Below, piece after piece: positions 54,708 to 64,000 of a stretch of DNA of 64,000 nt; positions within the stretch are counted from its first letter, which is position 1, and the number at the start of each line of letters is the position of its first letter. The notes below the pieces were generated by a model that was not told the origin of the DNA, did not search any database, and was given only the letters and a program-made list of their open reading frames with translations. The position numbers and the translations under genes are program-made. Source of the stretch: Methanoregula sp. (GTDB lineage: Archaea > Halobacteriota > Methanomicrobia > Methanomicrobiales > Methanospirillaceae); contig NZ_JAJRCG010000008.1 in assembly GCF_028679125.1 (NCBI RefSeq), positions 1 through 64,000 of the forward strand, written 5' to 3'.

Positions 54708-57700
54708 TTACATAAAGTCCGCAAGGCCGAGCTGCTGCTGCTTCTCCTCGCCGAACGTGGACTCGATCGCAAGGTCGATCACCTCGACCCGCTGCTTGGT
54801 GTATTCCGAGACCTTGTACTTCCGGCAGATCTCGCGGGACATCTCCAGGTACTTCTTCACCGAACCCTCGTGGACCGTGGGGATGATGTTGCCATTGCAG
54901 ATTCCCTTGCCCTTGAACTTCATACACTTGCCCGCAAGGGGCATCCGCCGGTAACTCGTGTTGCACTTGGTGCACCGGAACTTCTGCTTGGAGAAGGCCG
55001 AGAGGTTGCCCATGAGGTCGCGGATGAAGTGGGTATTGAGCACCCGTTCTGCCACATCGTCTGCATCGACCGCCCGGATCTTCTCGGCAAGCACCAGCTC
55101 CGCCTCAAGTTTGTCGGTCATGCTCTTGAGCTGGGTGTACATTGATTCAAGCGGGCCTGCCGAGATATCCGAGGTGTCGTGGGTGAACTGGAACCCTTCG
55201 AGCTGGGCCGGCGTCCCGATCCGGTTTTCCACCCGGTCGATGAGCTTGACGATAGTCTTTGGCTCGGCATATGCAAGGGCGCTGGTATAGACCTCGATCG
55301 GGTAATGGTCGCAGACGTCAACGTTGAGGGCCTCCTTGTCGATCTCGGCCGGGTCGATCCGGCTCGTCAGGACAAGCGGGGCATCCATCGAACCGCCCCG
55401 GTTCTGCGGCAGAAACGAGCGCGAGAAGTTGATCAGGCCGTCGAGGAGGAGCATGATGCAGTCCTCATCGCCATCGCACTGGCCGGTGAAGATGCCGTTT
55501 GCGACCAGCGTGTGGTCATCAGCAACCGTCAGGCAGTAGACCCGGTCTTCAGGAGCAGGAACCGGTTCGGCCAGTTTTATGGTGTCGGAGATGACACAGG
55601 AGCCTTCGAAGACCGGCACAGAATCGCCGGGTTTGAGCTCCAGTGCCCTGATCTTGCGGAGATACCCGGTATCCCAGACCAGCATCGCGTGATCGGGAGT
55701 TACAACGAGCTCCTTTCCCCGCGAAGTGGTGAACCGGATCAGTGACACCGGTGAACGGTGGATGGAGACCGAGGTTACCTTCCGGATATGGATCTGGCCG
55801 TTCGTGTCAACGGCACGGGTGAAGAACGGCCGGACCGGGTCCGAGTAGTACGTACCGAGCCGGTCCAGGCCGGGCCGGCTGAGATCGAAGTTCTCCAGCA
55901 CGAACTTCCGTACAGGAGTCTTTTCCCAGGTCTTCCCGTCATACACCTCGATCTCGGTATCGCCGTAGAAGCAGTTCCTCCTCTTGGAGGCATGGAAGAA
56001 CGGGTGGGCGTACCCCACGTTCGCCCGCGTGAACCCGATGATCCGGGCAAGGACACCGGCGCTCGTGTGCGGTGCAAGACCGATGACAAGGTGTCCCACG
56101 AGGTCTGCGGGTTTCTGGATCCTGTAGAACGGTTCAAGGCCATAGCATTTGACGAGCAGCTCGTCCATGAACTTTGTCACGCTGACAAGCCATTCGGCAC
56201 AGGAGTCGGAGACTAGGATATCCTGGGCATGGAGTTCCACTACCTGCGACCCGTTCTGGAGATCGTAGCCATGCGTGTCTTTGGTATAACCAAGCGAGCG
56301 GAGTTTTTCCACGGAGACCCGGACCTCATCCGGGCGGATGTGGGTGAGGGGCAGGTCGATCATGTCGAACCGGGTCGTGCCGTCCTTGAAGACGAAGATG
56401 TTCTGCTGTGCCCGCAGAATACCCTTCTCCATTGCCTCCATGGACTTCTCCCGCGAGATCATTCCTTTGACCCCCTTGACGAGCGCGAGGCTGTCTGCTT
56501 TGAGCCCCATGCGTTCCATGGCCTTTGCGTACTCTGCCTTCACGTTCAGGCTGACCCGCTGGCTGCACATGGCGGGAGCATCGCAGTCCGGGCACCGGTC
56601 CTGCGGGATCTCATGGCCGCACTTCGAACAGGTGAAGATGGCGACGGTATGCCCGCCGCACTTATCGCACTGGTTGAGGTAGGTGATCGCGTTGCACTGC
56701 GAACACCGCCGGCGCCCCACTTCGATCTCGATGATCCCTCCCTCCTGCTGGAAGTCGAGCTCTGTGTTTTCTGCGTCCACTTCTTCGGTGTGGGCGGAGG
56801 CTGACTGGAACGAGCGCCGGCTCCCTCCGGTGTCGCCGAGCGGGAAGAGGACATGGGGAGGCGGGTTCATCTTTCGGGGCTTTGATTTGCCCGGCCGGCC
56901 CATGCGCCCGCCGATCCGCGTCCCGGACCGGGACCGCATCTTCAGGCCGGAGAGGTGCATCACGAAATTGAGGGGGGCAGCATCGGCCGGGGCCGTCTGC
57001 CATGTATCCCGCTTTTTCAGGTTCCCGTCCAGCCCGAGCCCGGCAAGGAGCGCATGGTAAGTCCGGAGCTGTACGGTATCGTTGCGGACTTCATGCGGGA
57101 TGAGCAGTATCTCAAGAGATTCCTTGATCGCCGGATCGTTGGGGATATGCAGGATATCATCCTTCACGCTTCCCGTTGCTACCACATGATCGGCAAGCGC
57201 CCGGATCTGGTCCGAGGAGATATCGTCCCAGAACCAGGTCCATGCCGGGTGGAGATATCCCCCGTTCCGGGCAAACTCCAGCGCTTCCGCTTCATTCCTG
57301 GGGGGCTTTATCCCATCACCGACGTCGAGCTGCCACCACTCAGCGCAGTAGCCGGCGGGCACGAGCGGGTGGTTGTTCTCCAGAAACTCCCCGTAGGATA
57401 TGAGTATCTCTCCGACATCGAGGATCCGCTCGATCCCTGCGTTGAGGCGCCGTGCGGTCGGCTCATCATCGATCCGGAGCACGGTACCGTCCCGCAACCG
57501 GACGGTCGGGCCCTCGATGGTATCGACCGGCACGACCCCGCAGGCCTTGCCCGGCCGCTCGGTCTTCATCTGGGTGCCGGTGGCGAGAAACTCACCGAGA
57601 ATGTAGAGCGTTGCAGGATGCATCCCTGCAGCGGCAAAACCCGTATTCCGCGATCTCCCGTACCGGAGCCGGAAGCCACCTTTCCTCATCGGATAGGAGA

Positions 57701-58625
57701 AGACCGGACGGCCGCCGATCAGGTCGCGGAGGTACTTGTCGAGCGGCTTGATGCCTACGGTCTTCTCACCATCGCCGCTCTTAGCTGCCCCGGCGATCAG
57801 CTTGTCGAGCCAGTCCCAGCCCTCCATCTTCATCTTCTCGACCCGGCTCTTGAGCTTGCGGGCCTTGCCGGCAATCCCTTCCCCGATGACGAGCGCCATG
57901 CCACCGCGGACGGCATTCGTCTCCACCCGGGGAAGGTTGCGGTGACCCGAGACCTCCTCCTGCTCGGTGGCTTCGCCATCGACACAGACCGGGCAGTTCT
58001 CGATGATGATCCGGATCTCCTTCTCGCTCGGGAGGTACTGGAGGTTCATGATCGAGTTGTACTGGCGGATCTCCTCGATATACCGCTCGACCTCCTCGTC
58101 CCGGGCGATGTAGCGGTTGATCCCGAGTTTCTGGCGCACGTAATCCCCTACGAGCACCGACATGGCCTGTGCCGTGCCTCCGGCACTCCGGATCGGGCCG
58201 GCGTAGAAGATCAGCAGGTAATCGCTGCCATCATCGTTCCTGCCGAGCGCAACCTTTGCGATACCTTCCGTTGGTGCGGAGACGACACCTTCTGTCAGGA
58301 GGGCCATTGCAGTGCGGATCGCGTGGTCGAGCACCTCCATGGTGTCCTTCTCGCCAAACTTTTTCGCAACAAAATCATCGCCGATCCGAAGGGCGATCTC
58401 CTCACGGGACATCTGTGATTCGAGTTCACGGATCCGCGCCGCCACGCCCTTGATCCCGACCAGCACCTCGACCCGGTCCGCGAGATCGCTGGCAATCGGG
58501 ATCTCGACATCGAGGCTCGGATCGAGCCCCCGGGAACGCGCCTCCTTTGCAATCGCAATTTCACGATAGAGCTCGTCCAGGAGGGACTTCTCATAGGCCT
58601 CCATCATGGGCGAGAGCTTGAGCAT
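54708..58625 (-). CDS. polC: DNA polymerase II (family D) large subunit DP2, with intein
   Basis: A 1305-residue precursor; after removal of a 165-residue intein, 1140 residues remain, the normal DP2 size. It is the catalytic subunit of the euryarchaeal replicative polymerase PolD and works with DP1. Zinc-binding parts are seen: CPVCVDGE (~215), [18 protein letters not shown] with [16 protein letters not shown] (~630-690), and [17 protein letters not shown] near the end. The catalytic acidic motif CDGDEDC lies right after the intein. No dp1 gene is seen in the window. Confidence 0.95.
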   Translation of the reverse strand: MLKLSPMMEAYEKSLLDELYREIAIAKEARSRGLDPSLDVEIPIASDLADRVEVLVGIKGVAARIRELESQMSREEIALRIGDDFVAKKFGEKDTMEVLDHAIRTAMALLTEGVVSAPTEGIAKVALGRNDDGSDYLLIFYAGPIRSAGGTAQAMSVLVGDYVRQKLGINRYIARDEEVERYIEEIRQYNSIMNLQYLPSEKEIRIIIENCPVCVDGEATEQEEVSGHRNLPRVETNAVRGGMALVIGEGIAGKARKLKSRVEKMKMEGWDWLDKLIAGAAKSGDGEKTVGIKPLDKYLRDLIGGRPVFSYPMRKGGFRLRYGRSRNTGFAAAGMHPATLYILGEFLATGTQMKTERPGKACGVVPVDTIEGPTVRLRDGTVLRIDDEPTARRLNAGIERILDVGEILISYGEFLENNHPLVPAGYCAEWWQLDVGDGIKPPRNEAEALEFARNGGYLHPAWTWFWDDISSDQIRALADHVVATGSVKDDILHIPNDPAIKESLEILLIPHEVRNDTVQLRTYHALLAGLGLDGNLKKRDTWQTAPADAAPLNFVMHLSGLKMRSRSGTRIGGRMGRPGKSKPRKMNPPPHVLFPLGDTGGSRRSFQSASAHTEEVDAENTELDFQQEGGIIEIEVGRRRCSQCNAITYLNQCDKCGGHTVAIFTCSKCGHEIPQDRCPDCDAPAMCSQRVSLNVKAEYAKAMERMGLKADSLALVKGVKGMISREKSMEAMEKGILRAQQNIFVFKDGTTRFDMIDLPLTHIRPDEVRVSVEKLRSLGYTKDTHGYDLQNGSQVVELHAQDILVSDSCAEWLVSVTKFMDELLVKCYGLEPFYRIQKPADLVGHLVIGLAPHTSAGVLARIIGFTRANVGYAHPFFHASKRRNCFYGDTEIEVYDGKTWEKTPVRKFVLENFDLSRPGLDRLGTYYSDPVRPFFTRAVDTNGQIHIRKVTSVSIHRSPVSLIRFTTSRGKELVVTPDHAMLVWDTGYLRKIRALELKPGDSVPVFEGSCVISDTIKLAEPVPAPEDRVYCLTVADDHTLVANGIFTGQCDGDEDCIMLLLDGLINFSRSFLPQNRGGSMDAPLVLTSRIDPAEIDKEALNVDVCDHYPIEVYTSALAYAEPKTIVKLIDRVENRIGTPAQLEGFQFTHDTSDISAGPLESMYTQLKSMTDKLEAELVLAEKIRAVDADDVAERVLNTHFIRDLMGNLSAFSKQKFRCTKCNTSYRRMPLAGKCMKFKGKGICNGNIIPTVHEGSVKKYLEMSREICRKYKVSEYTKQRVEVIDLAIESTFGEEKQQQLGLADFM
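55479..55973 (-). mobile_element. Mini-intein in DP2 (no homing endonuclease)
   Basis: 165 residues, from Cys in [14 protein letters not shown] to Gln in [13 protein letters not shown]. Splicing blocks seen: A ([10 protein letters not shown]), B (VVTPDHAML with the Thr-x2-His), F ([16 protein letters not shown]) and G (IFTGQ). The last two residues are Gly-Gln instead of the usual His-Asn; the +1 residue is Cys. C-terminal Gln is known for the Pyrococcus PolII intein at what appears to be the same site. No LAGLIDADG motif is present. The host residues next to it form the catalytic acidic motif, so splicing is required for activity. Confidence 0.93.
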
Positions 58626-58786
58626 ACTGTAGGGTTAAGCGGCACGGGGATTTATGGATACTGTTTGGGCCGATCGGGAGCGGGAAAAGAAAAGAACTGT
58701 AATTCCTGCTCTCGGGTAACCCGCCGGTTGCAGGGAAAACGAGGCCCGGGATCCTCTGCACGAATCCCGGGATCTCACCGGCTGGT

Positions 58787-59608
58787 TTACTCTTTCTTCT
58801 CTATCTTTGGCTCTTCCTTTGGCTGTGCGGATGATTTATGCGTGTACACGGTTGCACCTGCCCCGATGCCGGCCGTAATAATCCCGATTATGGCCGCGAT
58901 GACCGTCGGGTTCTCCATAACCCCGGCAGAGGAGGTCGCGGTAGCGGTAGGCTCCACGGTCTGCACGATCACAATAGGTGCCGCCGTGGGGATCGCTGTC
59001 ATGGGGGTTGCCACGCTCGTTGATGACGAGGACGAATAGCCGCTCAGGGGATGGAGCGTCCCGTATACCGGGGTGTTCTGCCCGGCAACGACATAGATTG
59101 TCCCCTCGTAATCAATGTACCCGCTCAGTTCCAGTTGCAGCATATGGGTCCCGGCAGAGATGCCGGTCAGGTCTCCCGGGGTTGTCCCGTAATATACACC
59201 ATCAATCAGGATGGCAGCGCCAGCAGGAGACGAGGCAACCGTAATGTTGCCGGTGGTAGGCGCCGTTGTCTGGGAGACCGTGGCAGTAGTGGTCATAGTT
59301 GTTGTCGGTACTGTTGTGGTCAGTACAGTTGTTACCGGTACCGTTGTTGTCGGTACTGTTGTGGACAGTACAGTTGTTACCGGTACCGTTGTTGTCGTGG
59401 TCGCAGGAACCGTGGTAGTGGCAGATACCGCTGCCGTGGTGGTTGTCGGTACGGCGGTTGCCTGCGTGGTAACCACGGAGGTAACTGTTGTCTCAGCAGA
59501 CGTTGGAACCGTGGTGGTGTTCGAGATATTGCCGCTATCCGCGGAAACAGGCACAGCCATGGACACAACTACAACAAGGATGATGAGCAGCGTGCAGATC
59601 TTCTTCAT
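58787..59608 (-). CDS. Threonine-rich surface protein with PEGA domain
   Basis: A 273-residue exported protein: signal peptide MKKICTLLIILVVVVSMAVP, a Thr/Val/Pro-rich stalk (~25-120) likely to be glycosylated, a PEGA domain (NITVASSPAGAAILIDGVYY ... ELSGYIDYEGTIYVVAG, ~120-185), a second Ser/Thr linker, and a C-terminal membrane helix (VIAAIIGIITAGIGAGATVY) with a charged tail. PEGA domains bind or anchor surface components. The stalk is coded by DNA tandem repeats of 45 bp. The ATG at 59608 fits the signal peptide; an ATG at 59620 adds four residues. Confidence 0.83.
   Translation of the reverse strand: MKKICTLLIILVVVVSMAVPVSADSGNISNTTTVPTSAETTVTSVVTTQATAVPTTTTAAVSATTTVPATTTTTVPVTTVLSTTVPTTTVPVTTVLTTTVPTTTMTTTATVSQTTAPTTGNITVASSPAGAAILIDGVYYGTTPGDLTGISAGTHMLQLELSGYIDYEGTIYVVAGQNTPVYGTLHPLSGYSSSSSTSVATPMTAIPTAAPIVIVQTVEPTATATSSAGVMENPTVIAAIIGIITAGIGAGATVYTHKSSAQPKEEPKIEKKE
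59304..59393. repeat. 45-bp tandem repeat in the PEGA protein stalk
   Basis: Two units (59304-59348 and 59349-59393) differ at one position (GGTCAG versus GGACAG) and a partial third lies upstream. Each codes for 15 residues of the Thr/Val/Pro stalk, so the stalk can change length without a frameshift. Confidence 0.85.
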
Positions 59609-59823
59609 GATAGGCTCCATATTGCTCTTCGTTCACGAATCTCTGTCCTGACAGGGTCCGAAAGGGTTTTCTCCATTATCGGTGCCTGCGGGCAGAGTAA
59701 ATGCTTCAGGAAACTATTGCGTGGTCCGGCCTGATGAATGTTGCCAGAGCCGGGATCCTGCGGTATTCCCCGGAGAGTATCTACGCCCCGGTCTGCCCAG
59801 GGTGCGGATCCGGGAGATGCCGT

Positions 59824-60069
59824 TCACGCTTTCCTTCCTGCGATCTCCTCCAATGCTTTCCGGACCCCCTCCGGCAGATCGATTGCCTCCAGCAGCGCGG
59901 GCAGGAGCACCTGTGCCGTCTGCTTTCCTTTTGGGGTTAACAGATATTCTCTCATCGCTCTCTGTCCTTCAGGGGATGAGAGATACCGGTGGACCATCTC
60001 CTGTCCCTGCGGGGAGGCGAGATAGGTTGCCACAAATCCGTTCATCATACCATCATTTGCCACGGTCAT
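59824..60069 (-). CDS. Small repeat protein, unknown function
   Basis: An 81-residue soluble protein with three consecutive 13-residue repeats, YLASPQGQ / YLSSPEGQ / YLLTPKGK, followed by a helix LPALLEAIDLPEGVRKALEE. A good ribosome site (TTGAGGA) adjoins the ATG at 60069. I do not recognise the family. The repeats suggest a small helical repeat that binds a partner. Confidence 0.68.
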   Translation of the reverse strand: MTVANDGMMNGFVATYLASPQGQEMVHRYLSSPEGQRAMREYLLTPKGKQTAQVLLPALLEAIDLPEGVRKALEEIAGRKA

Positions 60070-60208
60070 TCCTCAACCCGATGATTACACCCTCCGGCCG
60101 GGCAGGTATTCAGGGAAGAATCATACATAAGAGATCTGATTCCTGAATGAATACACGTTTAACCGGCCCGGAGAGACCTGCTGGTTACGAAAACGGGGGG
60201 GATGATTG

Positions 60209-60228
60209 AGAGGGTTTAAAAACCCCCC
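60209..60228. terminator. A/T-rich hairpin between minus-strand genes
   Basis: GGGTTT-AA-AAACCC followed by C-rich sequence; a nearby G-run upstream could extend the stem. It lies between 60286 and 60069 and may end the minus-strand transcript of the membrane protein gene. Confidence 0.35.
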
Positions 60229-60285
60229 GAATCTATTGATGGGTTTCATCCTGATGTAATATGCAAACAATGGGCTGCAAGGTAC

Positions 60286-60963
60286 TTATTTTGATATCAC
60301 TTCCATCACTTTGTCCATGATCTGCTCGCTCCGGTTCTTCATGCCGAACCAGACAACGATCGCAATCGAGGCGCCAAGGCCGATACCGATACCCCAGAAG
60401 ATCGGGGTGATGATCGTGTAGATGATGGTCAGGTCAAGCAGCAGCTGTGAGAGCGCCAGCATGATAACCACGAAATACAGGAACACGCGGAGCAGTAAGA
60501 GTACTGGCCTGAGCAGTTCGATATCGGCAGTCTTCGAGTAATTCTTGAAGAGGTCGATGAAGTAATCAATGAGGATGATACCTACCACGAGGATGATAAG
60601 GAACGCAACGACATGAGGGATGTACTCGATGACCCTGGTCATGAACGCGCTGAGGTAATCCATATTGAGGATGTCGACTGCCGCAAGGATGGCGATCAGG
60701 TAGACGATGACGCGCACGAGGATATCGCCTACGTGCCCAAGGGAGACGTTAGACTTTATGACGGATTTTCCCACGTCAGATTCCCCGATCACCGGAGTGG
60801 ATATTGCCGTAGCCGTGACCTTGTCAATGATGATACGGACCGCTTTTCCGAGCAGCCGGCCTACAATCCACCCGACAAGAAGCACAATAAGTGCACCGAT
60901 AATGGCAGGAAGTACTGCCATTACATTTTCCATTCCACGGGAAACTATGTCCATTGAAACCAT
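60286..60963 (-). CDS. Membrane protein with conserved TM-helix repeats (MscS-related)
   Basis: A 225-residue protein with about five membrane helices. The glycine-rich helix stretch LPAIIGALIVLLVGWIVGRL and its near-repeat YIPHVVAFLIILVVGIILID are typical of the 'conserved TM helix' family related to MscS channels, but the beta domain of MscS is missing. A role in osmotic or membrane tension response is inferred from family only. It is divergent from the HTH-PAS gene across 200 A/T-rich bases. Confidence 0.8.
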   Translation of the reverse strand: MVSMDIVSRGMENVMAVLPAIIGALIVLLVGWIVGRLLGKAVRIIIDKVTATAISTPVIGESDVGKSVIKSNVSLGHVGDILVRVIVYLIAILAAVDILNMDYLSAFMTRVIEYIPHVVAFLIILVVGIILIDYFIDLFKNYSKTADIELLRPVLLLLRVFLYFVVIMLALSQLLLDLTIIYTIITPIFWGIGIGLGASIAIVVWFGMKNRSEQIMDKVMEVISK

Positions 60964-61163
60964 GTTTTTTAACTCCTGTTAATACCGCACAATTCTGATT
61001 ATAGAGTGGCAACAATTCATGTTGCGGTTACTCTATTAAAAGCATTGATGAGAATAGTATTTAAAATTGTTCCTAATCAATTATACAACATGGTGATTCA
61101 TAACACTTATAAATTCAGCAATCCATAAATTTTACAAGAGCCACGAGCCCGGCCAAAACCACC

Positions 61164-62552
61164 ATGATGCAGGATTACCAGCAGGAACTCAACGTAATAC
61201 GGGATCTCTTAAAGAAAAACCCGAACGGGATGAGTGTCACCGATATCTCAAAGGCGTTAAAGAAGAACAAGAACACTATCGGACGATATCTCGACATCCT
61301 GCTCATCTCCGGACAGGTTGATATGCGGACGTACGGGATGGCAAAGGTATACTCCCTCTCCCAGCGGGTTCCGCTCTCGGCCATGCTCAGTTATTCAAAA
61401 GAACTGATCATGGTATTCGACACCGAGTCCCGGATCATCGATGTGAACGCGAATTTCCTCACCCTCCTGCACCTTTCGCGCGAAGAGACCATAGGGAAAA
61501 ACCTCACTTACCTCCAGTCCCCCGAAGTGGATGTCCATGATCTCATCAGCATCCAGGCAACCGACAGGGAAGAGCGCGAGAGCACGGTCACGTTCAATGT
61601 CAGGGGCAAGGGCGAGCGGATCTTCAACCAGAAATGTGTTCCCACGGTTTTTGATGATGGCCGGAAAGGCATTACCCTGATCCTCGAAGATGTCACGGAG
61701 CATATCCTTGCCGAGCGGGAGATCCGGGAGAACGAGGAGCGGTTCCGGATGATGGCCGAGAACATCCACGATGGCCTCATCATATTAGAGAACGGCAAAA
61801 CCGTGTATGCCAACAACCGTATATCGGAGATCACGGGGTACTCTCTTGAAGAACTCTGGGCAATGAACACGGTTTCTATCGTCCCGACGGAATGCCAGGA
61901 TGCAGTGTTGAAGCGGATCCATGATATCGAAACAAATCCTGACAAACCCGCCAGCCTCCAGATGTGGATCATCAGGAAAGACGGGGAGCGGCGGTTTGTC
62001 TACCTCCGTTTCAGCGCTGTGCGGCACAGCGACATACGCTATAATTTCATTATATTCACCGATATCACGGAACTCAAGACCCAGGAGGCGAAGGTGCGGG
62101 AGAGCGAGCAGCGCTTCCGGATGATGGCCGAGAACATCCAGGACGGGCTCATCATCGTGGAGAACGAGCAGGTCGTATATTCGAACCACCGCATCAACGA
62201 AATAACCGGGTATTCTGATGAGGAGATGATCTCAATCGGGCTCCACGGGACCATCATTGTTGAGGAGGTATCTTCGGGGATGGCGGCTGCGGGACTCATT
62301 CCTCATTCAGACAAGACAAAACTCGAGGAGATTGTCAAGAGTGTCAAACCAGATTCAGGTACACCCGGGGAGTTCAAGATATGGATAACGCGCAAGGATG
62401 GCACGCCGCGGTTTATCCAGGGGAAGGTCACCGCCGCCCGGCACGGGGACGTGACCAGTACTTACATCACCATCGCTGATATCACCGTGTTTGCAGAGCG
62501 GGAGAAGACCCTGCGTGAGCGGATCGATGCGCTCCAGCAAATCCTGGATTAA
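61164..62552 (+). CDS. HTH-PAS multi-sensor regulator (fourth paralogue)
   Basis: A 462-residue soluble protein: HTH (GMSVTDISKALKKNKNTIGR, ~23-42), wing VDMRTYGMAKVYS, PAS 1 (~75-185), then two related PAS domains (~190-315 and ~315-445) both starting FRMMAENI(H/Q)DGLII. No kinase or membrane part. It shares the N-terminal layout of 12504, 23109 and 51137 but has no MCP/CheW neighbours. It ends with a short helix. Confidence 0.87.
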   Translation: MMQDYQQELNVIRDLLKKNPNGMSVTDISKALKKNKNTIGRYLDILLISGQVDMRTYGMAKVYSLSQRVPLSAMLSYSKELIMVFDTESRIIDVNANFLTLLHLSREETIGKNLTYLQSPEVDVHDLISIQATDREERESTVTFNVRGKGERIFNQKCVPTVFDDGRKGITLILEDVTEHILAEREIRENEERFRMMAENIHDGLIILENGKTVYANNRISEITGYSLEELWAMNTVSIVPTECQDAVLKRIHDIETNPDKPASLQMWIIRKDGERRFVYLRFSAVRHSDIRYNFIIFTDITELKTQEAKVRESEQRFRMMAENIQDGLIIVENEQVVYSNHRINEITGYSDEEMISIGLHGTIIVEEVSSGMAAAGLIPHSDKTKLEEIVKSVKPDSGTPGEFKIWITRKDGTPRFIQGKVTAARHGDVTSTYITIADITVFAEREKTLRERIDALQQILD

Positions 62553-62689
62553 AGATCCCGCCTCTCTTGTTTTTCCCCGGGACTTCGTTTGGTATTAATT
62601 ATTCGTATGTATAACCCATTGGAAAAATGATTTAATACAATGACTTTCAACATTTATGAAACATTTGTAAATTATGGCGTGAAATAATC

Positions 62690-64000
62690 ATGACTGTGCG
62701 AGAAAATACTACCCCCCCCACTCCTGGAAACCGACTTGGTCTGGGCTGCAATATCCTGGCCTTCATCATCCTGACCGGCATTGCGGTGGCACTTATTACA
62801 GTGTCCCCGGTGAGTGCCGGCGATGGAACACAATATCTGGCAGGAAGCCCGGAATTGTCTGCTGCTATTGATGGCAGCAATGAACTCTCTCCGGGTAAGG
62901 AAGTCCAGCTTAAGGTTGTCATCCAGAATACCGGTATCAACCAGTTCAAGTTTGTAAAATCCACCATTGTCAACCGCGATGACATCCCAAGTACCGCAAA
63001 ATTCCTCACGGTTTCCTTGGGTGCAGGCAACACATCTATGATTGTGAAGTCTGATCCGCAGATGCTCGGGGATCTCCTGGCAAGCGGCAAGTCTACTGCA
63101 ACATTCACCGTCAGAGTCCCATCCGATGCCACAGCAGGAACATACGTGCTTCCGGTGATACTGAATTATACCTATCTCTACACTGCTGACCAGTACGGTA
63201 CTGACACTATTGAGTACAGATACAAGTCCATGAACGAGACCTTGGAACTCCCCATCAAAATCAAGGAGGATGCCCAGATCGATGTCATCTCTTCCGACAT
63301 CCAGCACTTAAACGCCGGGACAGAGGGGTACATCACGCTCAAGGTGAAAAATGTCGGCCACGAGGATGCAAAGAAAGCCATCCTTGTCATTGCACAGAAC
63401 GGCAAGAGCCCGGTTATCCCTACCCAGGGCAGTGCCTATATCGGTGATTTCCCCGCTAATGGAATCGCAACCGGCATCTTCAGGACCTCGGTAGATTCAA
63501 GCGCAGAGGCCCAGACTTATCCCCTCGATGTGTACGTGAAATATGAGAACACCGACGGAGATACCGTCTCATCCGATATCGAGACCATAGGCGTACCGGT
63601 CGGAGGGAAGATAGAGTTTGAGATCATCTCTGATCCGCAGACCATCTCGCCCGGCCAGAAGAAAGTGATCACGGCCAAATTCAAGAACGCCGGCGATGCA
63701 ACGGCTTACCAGGCGGTCGCCCGGATCAGCATGGTCGATCCCTTCTCCAGTAACGATGACTCGGCATTCCTTGGTGATCTTGCACCCGGGGAGACCAAAG
63801 AGGCATCATTCCTGGTTACCGCTGAGAGCACGGCAACCGTGAAAAACTATGGTATCGATTCCGAGGTCCGGTACCGCGATGCCCTTGACAATTCGGTAAT
63901 CTCTGATTCAATGAAACTGGATGTAACCGTTGTCCAGGGCAAAAGTGTCACTTCCGTGCTGACCGATAACCCGGCCCTCCTCGCCGCACTTGCAGTCCTC
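62690..64000 (+). CDS. Exported COG1361-type (S-layer-related) protein, partial at right edge
   Basis: 437 codons are present; the frame is still open at the window edge. After a polar ~18-residue head comes a membrane/signal helix (LGLGCNILAFIILTGIAVAL). The rest consists of repeated beta-sandwich (CARDB-like) domains, with NTG, NVGHEDAKKA and NAGDATAYQA motifs, as in archaeal COG1361 surface proteins. The last residues (TDNPALLAALAVL) look like the start of a C-terminal membrane helix, so the protein is probably near its end. Such proteins often accompany ABC or RND exporters. Confidence 0.82.
   Translation, partial: MTVRENTTPPTPGNRLGLGCNILAFIILTGIAVALITVSPVSAGDGTQYLAGSPELSAAIDGSNELSPGKEVQLKVVIQNTGINQFKFVKSTIVNRDDIPSTAKFLTVSLGAGNTSMIVKSDPQMLGDLLASGKSTATFTVRVPSDATAGTYVLPVILNYTYLYTADQYGTDTIEYRYKSMNETLELPIKIKEDAQIDVISSDIQHLNAGTEGYITLKVKNVGHEDAKKAILVIAQNGKSPVIPTQGSAYIGDFPANGIATGIFRTSVDSSAEAQTYPLDVYVKYENTDGDTVSSDIETIGVPVGGKIEFEIISDPQTISPGQKKVITAKFKNAGDATAYQAVARISMVDPFSSNDDSAFLGDLAPGETKEASFLVTAESTATVKNYGIDSEVRYRDALDNSVISDSMKLDVTVVQGKSVTSVLTDNPALLAALAVL

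Noticed and set aside
56955..58418. 487-residue plus-strand frame opposite DP2
   Set aside because: It is antisense to a well-conserved DP2 gene and rich in shadow-type His/Asp/Arg composition.
58787..59608. 59211-59651 plus-strand Val/Thr-rich frame as a gene
   Set aside because: It is the antisense shadow of the Thr-rich stalk; the minus strand has the signal peptide and PEGA domain.

Overview
The window reads as the chromosome of a methanogenic euryarchaeon of the order Methanomicrobiales, probably Methanoregula-like. The support is an A-type ATP synthase operon, an archaeal replicative polymerase DP2, a group II chaperonin, membrane LonB, a coenzyme F420-dependent secondary alcohol dehydrogenase close to the Methanoculleus enzyme, archaeal TATA boxes at about -25, several apparently leaderless genes, and many PAS-domain signalling proteins. 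The genus is inference; no rRNA is present.

Layout. 1-3332 (minus): end of the A-type ATP synthase operon read as atpH-atpI-atpK-atpE-atpC (atpC runs off the left edge). 3511-7915 (minus): a secretion/pilus-type ATPase and its membrane partner, a 52-residue zinc ribbon and an unrecognised protein. 8884-10406 (plus): two overlapping KaiC/RAD55-like genes behind a long intergenic region with two perfect palindromes. 10513-19218: an orphan REC-PAS protein, a ribbon-helix-helix protein, then signalling cassette 1 (divergent HTH-PAS; soluble MCP, CheW, REC-PAS-histidine kinase). 19318-22881: HTH regulator, membrane protein and ABC-2 exporter with 4-base overlaps. 23109-25265: another HTH-PAS protein. 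25709-27149: F420-dependent alcohol dehydrogenase and a cupin. 27504-32338 (minus): lonB-tldD-tldE-bofA. 32546-36201 (plus): prs, nob1, a GfcR-like regulator and a thermosome gene interrupted by an in-frame amber codon. 36309-39693: tRNA-Ser, a small membrane protein, a cupredoxin lipoprotein and an Lhr-like helicase. 39900-44153 (plus): sodium/solute symporter with a 40-residue accessory protein, a PCD-like protein and two AEC carriers. 44240-45577 (minus): RNase J. 46578-52651: signalling cassette 2, with the same four genes in the same arrangement as cassette 1. 53211-62552: tRNA-Leu, CPBP protease, DP2 with a 165-residue mini-intein, a PEGA-domain surface protein, small proteins and a fourth HTH-PAS protein. 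62690-64000: start of an exported COG1361-type protein.

The most notable signal is the duplicated cassette: divergent HTH-PAS regulator / soluble MCP - CheW - REC-PAS-histidine kinase, with no cheA, cheB, cheR, cheD or stand-alone cheY anywhere in the window. This suggests that a REC-PAS-HATPase kinase may take the place of CheA in a non-motility pathway that controls transcription. Cassette 2 is bracketed by two direct copies of a ~217-bp repeat that carries a long perfect hairpin. A second, unrelated dispersed repeat lies in three convergent gene junctions, two of them on either side of the REC-PAS/RHH pair next to cassette 1. All functional statements rest on motifs read by eye; no database search was possible.
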